A stretch of 11,333 nt of DNA from Candidatus Cloacimonadota bacterium (GTDB lineage: Bacteria > Cloacimonadota > Cloacimonadia > Cloacimonadales > Cloacimonadaceae): assembly GCA_028683635.1 (NCBI GenBank), contig JAQUHL010000027.1, positions 1 through 11,333 on the forward strand, in the 5' to 3' direction. A model generated the notes under the pieces. The model saw only the letters and a program-made list of their open reading frames with translations. It was not told the origin of the DNA and searched no databases. Positions 6,371 through 11,333 of this stretch are shown one piece after another (the first letter of the stretch is position 1; every line of letters begins with the position of its first letter). The translations under genes were made by a program, and so were the position numbers.

Positions 6371-7090
6371 ATGAAAAGATTTTGTATAATTGTATTCTGC
6401 CTGTTAACCATCATGGCAGGCTGCTCCAAAAACAAAACAACTCTTACTACCGAACAAAAACTCGCCAATGCAGATGCGCTCTTTGCCCGTAAAAAATATT
6501 CACGTGCTGCCCAGCTATATGAGGATATTACTTTCGAACGCAAATCCGCATCCACTGCCCATGCTCTTATGCGGCAGGCAGAATCATATTTTGCCATCAA
6601 TAAATTCACCGATGCCCAACTGAAATTCCGCCAGTTCATTGAGATGTTTCCGGATCACAACGAGGTGAACAAAGCTTACTACCTGGTGGGAGTGAGCCTC
6701 TATGAAAGCTCGATGCCAGCTCATTATGATCAAACGGAGACGCTTCAGGCCATCGATGCTTTCAAGCTATTCGTGGAAAAGTTCCCCAGCGATGAACGCT
6801 ATCAGAATGCGGTGGAATATATTCGCAAGGGGCAGTATAAGCTCCTGCAAAAGAAGCTGAACAATGGCTATATATATTACAAGATGAAGGATTACAGCGG
6901 AGCACTGATGTATCTGAAGGAGATCACGGAACTCGGAAACAGTGATAGTCTCGATCGCAAAGCACTGTTTTATAGCACTCTCATTCACTTAAAACAGGGA
7001 AACAAAGAGCTCGCTGCAGAAAGCTTTTCAAACCTCAAAAGTAAGTATCCGGGATCAAAAGAGACCAAGAAACTAAAGAAAAAAATCTGA
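6371..7090 (+). CDS. bamD: BamD-like outer-membrane assembly lipoprotein
   Basis: The product has 239 residues, close to E. coli BamD (245). The lipoprotein signal ends in lipobox MAGC with Cys18 as the predicted acylated residue. TPR-like helices run through the mature protein: LFARKKYSRAAQLYEDI, QAESYFAINKFTDAQLKF, FPDHNEVNKAYYLVGVSLY, then the BamD-like stretch with a Tyr-Asp-Gln-Thr turn (AHYDQTETLQAIDAFKLF) and VEKFPSDERYQNA, followed by NNGYIYYKMKDYSGAL. In the family, BamD bridges BamA and the other lipoproteins in beta-barrel insertion at the outer membrane. The Shine-Dalgarno AAAGGA (6357-6362) lies 8 nt before the ATG. The tail is Lys-rich. A generic TPR lipoprotein is the alternative. 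Confidence 0.8.
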   Translation: MKRFCIIVFCLLTIMAGCSKNKTTLTTEQKLANADALFARKKYSRAAQLYEDITFERKSASTAHALMRQAESYFAINKFTDAQLKFRQFIEMFPDHNEVNKAYYLVGVSLYESSMPAHYDQTETLQAIDAFKLFVEKFPSDERYQNAVEYIRKGQYKLLQKKLNNGYIYYKMKDYSGALMYLKEITELGNSDSLDRKALFYSTLIHLKQGNKELAAESFSNLKSKYPGSKETKKLKKKI

Positions 7091-7100
7091 TCCTACTCCT

Positions 7101-7682
7101 ATGGAATCCCTCAGCACTGCCCTGATCGGGGGGAGCTTTGATCCCTTTCACAATGGGCATCTGCACATTGCCAGGCAGATCCTGGGCTTTCCTGGATTTG
7201 GACATGTGATCTTTCTCCCCAATGAGAAACACAACTTCAAAAAAGATCGGGTCAGCCTCGCCTTCTCAGAACGATATCGGCTGATCCAAAAGGCTATTGA
7301 GCCTTTCAAAAATATGGAAGTCTGGGATCTGGATTCGGGAGAGGGAAACACGGGTTATACGGCAGACCTGCTGAAGAAAATCCACGCATTCTATCCAAAG
7401 ATTTGTTACCACTTCGTAATTGGGGCAGATAACCTTTCTGCTTTGAAAAAGTGGTATGATTTTGAATGGCTGAAGCAAAATGTCTCCTTTTTGATCCTGC
7501 CACGGCCTGATTATGAGATCGATACATCCTATCTGCGGGGCATCAGGTATCAAGTATTGCCAATCCAGGTATCGGATATCTCATCCACCCAAATCAAACA
7601 TCGGTTGCAAAGTAGGCAGTCTATCCATGGTCTGGTACCGGAGCTTATTGAAGAAGAGGTGATCAGACTATATTCATCCTGA
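7101..7682 (+). CDS. nadD: Nicotinate-nucleotide adenylyltransferase
   Basis: The product transfers AMP from ATP to nicotinate mononucleotide to form deamido-NAD in NAD biosynthesis (cytoplasm). The 193-residue length is normal. The nucleotidyltransferase signature GGSFDPFHNGH lies at residues 10-20, including the HxGH motif (His17-His20). Further family motifs are FLPNEKHNFKK (38-48, the PxxxxPxK-like region), FVIGADNLSALKKWYDF (105-121) and SDISSTQIKHRL (158-169, the ISST phosphate-binding motif). The ATG at 7101 has no clear Shine-Dalgarno sequence but lies 10 bp after the bamD-like stop, consistent with translational coupling. The partner gene rsfS, often next to nadD, is not here. It is the last gene of the + strand series, with no strong terminator seen after it. 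Confidence 0.93.
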   Translation: MESLSTALIGGSFDPFHNGHLHIARQILGFPGFGHVIFLPNEKHNFKKDRVSLAFSERYRLIQKAIEPFKNMEVWDLDSGEGNTGYTADLLKKIHAFYPKICYHFVIGADNLSALKKWYDFEWLKQNVSFLILPRPDYEIDTSYLRGIRYQVLPIQVSDISSTQIKHRLQSRQSIHGLVPELIEEEVIRLYSS

Positions 7683-7797
7683 TAAAAACTAATTCCACGT
7701 ATTCCCAGAACAATTCTGTTTACTGCCATCTCTTATTTGGTATGAGAAAGACCCACGACAATAGAATATCAAATTGCTTACTGCCTGATAAATATAC

Positions 7798-7937
7798 AAG
7801 AACATTGAATAATGGGTTGTAGGGCGAAGCCTTACTCCTTTTAGGGTGGTGGGCGGGAATAGATTTACAAAAATAGGCCTCACAACCAGCATATTTGGAA
7901 GTCTTAATTTCGATAAATCGGGATATGCAACGGTCTT
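7798..7937. repeat. ~140-bp intergenic repeat, copy 1 (3' side of the transporter)
   Basis: This copy runs from aagaacattgaataatggg to caacggtctt and ends 2 bp before the transporter stop codon. It matches copy 2 at 9771-9908 in the same orientation with few substitutions and a 2-base length difference (ttactcctttt versus ctccttttt). It has a GC hairpin around gggcgaagcc and outer complementary arms ggttgt (7815-7820) and acaacc (7882-7887). The indel breaks any shared reading frame, so it is non-coding. The preceding 115 bp (7683-7797) holds nothing clear. Confidence 0.85.
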
Positions 7938-7939
7938 AT

Positions 7940-9640
7940 TTAGTTATCATCGTAGTCTGCGCTGTCTGGAGAGGGCAGATTATCATCGGTCGGAGCGTAG
8001 ATAAAATCGTGGCTACCAGCTTTTACCAGATTTTTGAGTTTGTCGGCTGCCATCTCAACAGCATCGATGTAATCAATAGTGTTCAAACCACTGGCCGGAT
8101 CGCATTCTCCATCCTGAATCTCCTGCAGGATCTGGAGCCTGAGATCCTGATGCAATTGATTAATCCTGCCTTCGAGTTCGATAATTTTGTAAGTGAAATC
8201 TTGTTTTAGATCTTCAATATAGGTGATGCTAAGCTCCAGCATATACATCAGCTTATTGTGAAGTTCATCAATCATGGGGTAGAAGCTGGTGAAGAAGGGT
8301 TTCTTTTGCCCGAGGATCTGATCGTTTAGGATTTTATTGATCTCTTCTGTAAAATCTCCCAGTTTTTCGATGTCGTTAACGGTATGCAGCAGAGCCGGGA
8401 TCTTCTTGGTAATGGCATCAGAATTGGATTTGTCGTTGATGGCAACCAGATAGAGAGTCACTTCCTTTTGGAGATGATCAATGGCTTGTTCATATTTCTG
8501 AACCGATTTTTGTTTGCGGTAGTTATGTTCTTTGAATGCCTCGTAGGAGATCAGGAAGGATTGTTTTACCAGCAGCATCATTTCCCGCATCTCCTTCAGG
8601 GATTGTTCGATGGCGAGCTCGGTGTTGCCAACTAATCTGTAATCAAGGTGTTTGGGTTCACCAATGGAAAGGGATTCAGCTTCGCATTTGGGGATTGCTT
8701 TGATGGCGATTCTGGCCAATAAGCCGGCAAAGGGAAGAAAGATCAGGGTGTTGAAAACATTGAAAAAAGTATGGGTATTGGCGATGTGCCGGGCAATGTG
8801 TTCTCCTTTGAAGACATCACCGGGAGTAAGGTAGTTTATGACATGCTGATAGATTCCAAAATAGGTAAGCAGACCGAAAATAATCGTTCCCACCACATTG
8901 AAGAGAGTGTGAACTACTGCGACACGTCTGGCTGCATTGTTCGTACCCAGGCTGGCCAACCAGGCAGTAACCGTTGTTCCAATGTTATCTCCAAAGATCA
9001 AATACATGGCTCCAACGAAGGGTACAAGGCCATTCACAGCCAGGACGATCACTATTCCTATCGAGGCTGAAGAGCTTTGGATAAGCATAGTAAAGATCAT
9101 TCCTGTGAGGATGCCGGTAACGGGATGGGAAGAAAGACCGATCAAGAAGTTTCTGGCCAATTCTGAATCTCTCAAAGGATAAACTGCTGCACTCATCTCA
9201 TTCAATCCCAGGAAGATCAAACCAAAGCCCAATATGATCTGGCTCCAGCGTTCCATTTTCTTGCTCCGCCGTACCAGTAGAAATACAACTCCCATGATGA
9301 TAAACACAAAAGCGTAACGTCCGAGATTAAAGGCAATTAGCTGAGCTGTAACGGTGGTACCGATGTTTGCACCCATGATCACACCCACAGCCTGAGTAAG
9401 AGTCATAATTCCGGCATTGACCAAACCCATCATCATCACAGAGGTTGCCGAACTGCTTTGGATAATTCCAGTAACCAGGATACCAACCAGTACTCCTTTA
9501 ACGGGTGTATTGGTGAGTTTTTTTAAGATTCTGCGCATCTCCGCACCGGCGAGGGATTGAAGGTTGTCCGTCATTTTGGTCATACCCAACAGAAACAGAG
9601 CAAGCCCGCCAAAAAGTCTGATCACCTCTAAGAAATCCAT
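7940..9640 (-). CDS. Na+/phosphate cotransporter, NptA/PNaS family with PhoU-like tail
   Basis: The product has 566 residues and is an inner-membrane protein. The N-terminal part has two inverted Na/Pi-cotransporter repeats: QSSSAT (61-66) with GANIGTTVTA (90-99), and QSSSAS (188-193) with GDNIGTTVTA (217-226). The QSSS motifs are the substrate/Na+ signature of this family. About eight hydrophobic segments run to residue 315. The cytoplasmic C-terminal region (about 335-545) is charged and helical and resembles a PhoU-like domain, as in many bacterial members; the tail is acidic (SADYDDN). The start is ATG at 9640 with a gagga Shine-Dalgarno sequence 3-4 nt upstream. It is transcribed opposite to nadD (convergent), and both sides carry copies of the same intergenic repeat. 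Phosphate uptake or efflux are both possible. Confidence 0.92.
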   Translation of the reverse strand: MDFLEVIRLFGGLALFLLGMTKMTDNLQSLAGAEMRRILKKLTNTPVKGVLVGILVTGIIQSSSATSVMMMGLVNAGIMTLTQAVGVIMGANIGTTVTAQLIAFNLGRYAFVFIIMGVVFLLVRRSKKMERWSQIILGFGLIFLGLNEMSAAVYPLRDSELARNFLIGLSSHPVTGILTGMIFTMLIQSSSASIGIVIVLAVNGLVPFVGAMYLIFGDNIGTTVTAWLASLGTNNAARRVAVVHTLFNVVGTIIFGLLTYFGIYQHVINYLTPGDVFKGEHIARHIANTHTFFNVFNTLIFLPFAGLLARIAIKAIPKCEAESLSIGEPKHLDYRLVGNTELAIEQSLKEMREMMLLVKQSFLISYEAFKEHNYRKQKSVQKYEQAIDHLQKEVTLYLVAINDKSNSDAITKKIPALLHTVNDIEKLGDFTEEINKILNDQILGQKKPFFTSFYPMIDELHNKLMYMLELSITYIEDLKQDFTYKIIELEGRINQLHQDLRLQILQEIQDGECDPASGLNTIDYIDAVEMAADKLKNLVKAGSHDFIYAPTDDNLPSPDSADYDDN

Positions 9641-9721
9641 AAGTCCTCATATCTTTAGCATTGTATGAAAGGACACTTTTCAGTTTTGGAGATTGAGTCA
9701 AGGAATTGTTAACTTTTTGGA

Positions 9722-9737
9722 GTTAAGAATTCTTAAC
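9722..9737. promoter_or_regulatory. 16-bp perfect palindrome upstream of the transporter gene
   Basis: The sequence gttaagaattcttaac is fully self-complementary and lies 82-97 bp upstream of the transporter start. A further gttaac occurs at 9708-9713. The dyad is AT-rich and is compatible with an operator for a dimeric regulator; no T-tract or GC stem suggests a terminator. The binding protein is unknown. The rest of 9641-9770 shows no convincing promoter hexamers at normal spacing. Confidence 0.4.
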
Positions 9738-9770
9738 AGAGCAGGCTTTCCCCTCCTTGTCTTGATATAT

Positions 9771-9908
9771 AAGAACATTGAACAATGGGTTGTAGGGCGA
9801 AGCCCTCCTTTTTAGGGTGGTGGGCGGGAATAGATTTAAAAAAATATGCCTCACAACCAGCATATTTGGAAGTCTGTATTTCGATAAATCGGGATGTGCA
9901 ACGGTCTT
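9771..9908. repeat. ~140-bp intergenic repeat, copy 2 (5' side of the transporter)
   Basis: This is a direct copy of 7798-7937, shifted by 1973 bp. It contains agggc-gaa-gccct (9794-9806), a perfect 5-bp stem, and the outer arms ggttgt (9789-9794) and acaacc (9853-9858). The shared 3' part reads cgataaatcggga then gcaacggtctt. Confidence 0.85.
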
Positions 9909-9956
9909 TTACATGGAAGCTGTAGCAGCGATATTGGATTCCAGGAATTCGGGGCA

Positions 9957-9990
9957 AGAAAAACAGCACTGCCTTTGAGCAGTGCTGTTC
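9957..9990 (-). terminator. Rho-independent terminator of the LruC-domain gene
   Basis: The arms aacagcactgc (9962-9972) and gcagtgctgtt (9979-9989) form a perfect 11-bp stem with a 6-nt loop. Read on the - strand, the stem is followed by a T-rich run (ttttctt), and the hairpin lies 24 bp beyond the stop codon of the - strand gene. Confidence 0.85.
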
Positions 9991-10013
9991 TAATCTTACT
10001 CTAACTTGGAGGA

Positions 10014-11333
10014 TCAGGGGTTATAGATGTTGTCTGAATTTATCTGGCCAGATATGAGTTCGTACCAGTTCTCATATTGCGTTCCACCACTCTCGGCCCA
10101 GGGAGCAAAGGCCAGGTATCCCCGGGTTATTTGTATCTTCTCAATCGGATACTTCCATCTGACCGGGATGTCCAGTGCCCAGGGAAGGTTGTTTGCAGTC
10201 TTATAATATCTTCCACTTCCGGGATCGGTTGTGTCATCATCCATGCCAAACAGATTGGTGTCTGCGTGAATCGTGGGTGGGTAGCCTGGGAGATGCACTT
10301 CATGACCCTGGACTCTATTCACCATTAGATAGGGATTGGCAACACCCCAATCCGGGAAATCGTTGGGATCGAGAGGTGTATTTAAGATAATCTCAAAGCT
10401 GATGGGGATAGGATCATAGGAGGGTTGTGATGGCTGGGTATTCCAAAACACATCATGTCCGGGGACAGAGACAAAATCGTTGGTATTGGAGATTACATTG
10501 AGAATGCTATGAGTCCCGGCCTCGATCAGGGGCATGTTATAGGGTTGGCTGTTGCCCAGACCGGAGTGGGAAGCAATCGTTGAAACAGGGAATGGGAATT
10601 CGACGGCGAAAGCATTCTGGAATGTTGCACCCACTGCCTTGAGTTCGAGATTGGCTTTGACGTCCTTGATATGATTTTCAGAATTCATGACGAGGATAAT
10701 TTGATAATCGAGAACCAAATCGTTGAAATCATAATCCCCTTTCTTGGGCCACATGTCCTCGTAAGCAAGGGTTCCCCAACCTCCGGGACTGGGATAAACC
10801 ACATCGAAGGCTCGTTCGGAGTCGTCTGGATATTCATCGAGATCATCCGGAACTCCATCACCATCGGCATCAGCATCGGCAACAGGTGCAGTTAATGCAA
10901 CACTGAAATGCATGCCTGCTGATACGCTGGCAAACGGAATGCCAGTGGCACCAGAAGGAATTGATGACTGGAGGTTTCCATCCAATCCCCACCCTACAAG
11001 CGAACCATCTGTCTTGACCGCAAGGCTGTGAAACCATCCGGCCGACATATCGGTATAGGTGAATCCGGCCGGGATATTGAGCTGATTGTTCCAATTTACA
11101 CCCCAACCTACTAAGGTTCCATCTGTTTTTAGCGCAAGGCCATGCCTTGATTGTGCAGAAATTTTTACGTAGTTGCTCCCGGAAGGTACGCTTGTTTCAC
11201 CATTCCATGTAGTTCCCCAGGCTGCAAGGGTGCCGTTGCTTCTAATGGCAGCGCTGAAGACTTCTCCGGCGGCAACGTCTGGATAGGTTCGGGATGGGAC
11301 ATGGCATTGCTGGGACGAATTTCTGCCCCTGGC
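10014..11333 (-). CDS. RCC1-repeat + LruC-domain protein, N-terminus beyond the right edge
   Basis: The frame is open from the right edge of the window to the TGA at 10014-10016 (439 residues visible); the ATG at 11048 is internal. Counting from the edge, residues 1-150 hold RCC1-like repeats of about 38 residues (SAQSRHGLALKTDGTLVGWG, SAGWFHSLAVKTDGSLVGWG, SAGMHFSVAL), each with a Gly-Trp-Gly strand end and IPSG/IPAG turns. Residues about 150-172 are Asp-rich (ADADADGDGVPDDLDEYPDD), a thrombospondin type 3-like calcium-binding linker. From about 178 to the end is a LruC domain, with GGWGTLAYEDMWPKKGDYDF and NDLVLDY as its hallmark and a terminal AYLAFAPWAESGG-like region. Such proteins are usually secreted or surface-exposed; the signal peptide would lie outside the window. 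A strong terminator follows the gene. Confidence 0.87.
   Translation of the reverse strand, partial: ARGRNSSQQCHVPSRTYPDVAAGEVFSAAIRSNGTLAAWGTTWNGETSVPSGSNYVKISAQSRHGLALKTDGTLVGWGVNWNNQLNIPAGFTYTDMSAGWFHSLAVKTDGSLVGWGLDGNLQSSIPSGATGIPFASVSAGMHFSVALTAPVADADADGDGVPDDLDEYPDDSERAFDVVYPSPGGWGTLAYEDMWPKKGDYDFNDLVLDYQIILVMNSENHIKDVKANLELKAVGATFQNAFAVEFPFPVSTIASHSGLGNSQPYNMPLIEAGTHSILNVISNTNDFVSVPGHDVFWNTQPSQPSYDPIPISFEIILNTPLDPNDFPDWGVANPYLMVNRVQGHEVHLPGYPPTIHADTNLFGMDDDTTDPGSGRYYKTANNLPWALDIPVRWKYPIEKIQITRGYLAFAPWAESGGTQYENWYELISGQINSDNIYNP

Noticed and set aside
7706..7718. Terminator after nadD (cagaa-caa-ttctg)
   Set aside because: The stem is only 5 bp and AT-rich, with a very short T-run after it; too weak to call.
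7689..7892. 67-residue open frame on the - strand in the nadD-transporter gap
   Set aside because: It overlaps repeat copy 1; the other copy is translated in a different frame because of a 2-base indel, so nothing is conserved at protein level.
9733..9969. 78-residue open frame on the - strand upstream of the transporter
   Set aside because: It runs through repeat copy 2 and the palindrome, resembles no protein, and is not preserved in copy 1.
1..11333. Defence system, prophage, integrative element or toxin-antitoxin pair
   Set aside because: All confident genes are housekeeping, envelope or transport functions; no nuclease, integrase, transposase, phage structural or toxin-like gene was seen on either strand.

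Overview
The window reads as an ordinary bacterial chromosome segment from a Gram-negative (diderm) organism. It encodes two TPR envelope lipoproteins (YbgF/CpoB-like and BamD-like), a LruC-domain surface protein and a PEGA/FGE-sulfatase-like protein. Together with many GC-rich intergenic hairpin repeats, this suggests a member of the FCB/Cloacimonadota-type lineages. That placement is inference from gene content; no rRNA or other phylogenetic marker is present.

Layout: (1) 1-1095, + strand: 3' end of a PEGA + FGE-sulfatase-like protein cut by the left edge. (2) 1096-1698: about 600 bp without a gene, mostly a nested repeat (84-bp units in pairs, the pair plus a 37-bp leader duplicated at a 210-bp period) followed by further short hairpins. 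(3) 1699-7682, + strand: a tight gene series, plausibly one transcription unit: alpha-solenoid (HEAT-like) protein, GreA, M18 aminopeptidase, YbgF/CpoB-like TPR lipoprotein, a frame-disrupted exported protein with a C-terminal membrane anchor, BamD-like lipoprotein, NadD. (4) 7683-9770: a convergent Na+/phosphate cotransporter gene (- strand) bracketed by two direct copies of a ~140-bp non-coding repeat. (5) 9771-11333, - strand: second repeat copy, a strong rho-independent terminator, and a secreted protein with RCC1-like repeats, an Asp-rich calcium-type linker and a LruC domain; its N-terminus lies beyond the right edge.

How the genes relate: the middle series mixes core functions (transcript cleavage by GreA, peptide turnover by M18, NAD synthesis by NadD) with outer-membrane biogenesis (BamD-like, YbgF-like). 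NptA-type transport concerns phosphate or sodium balance. The flanking FGE-like and LruC proteins are large modular accessory proteins. I see no defence system, prophage, integrase, transposase, tRNA, rRNA or CRISPR array. The points most worth a second look are the repeat families with a shared hairpin design, the direct repeats around the transporter, the frame disruption between the two lipoprotein genes, and the FGE-like domain that keeps only one of the two catalytic cysteines.
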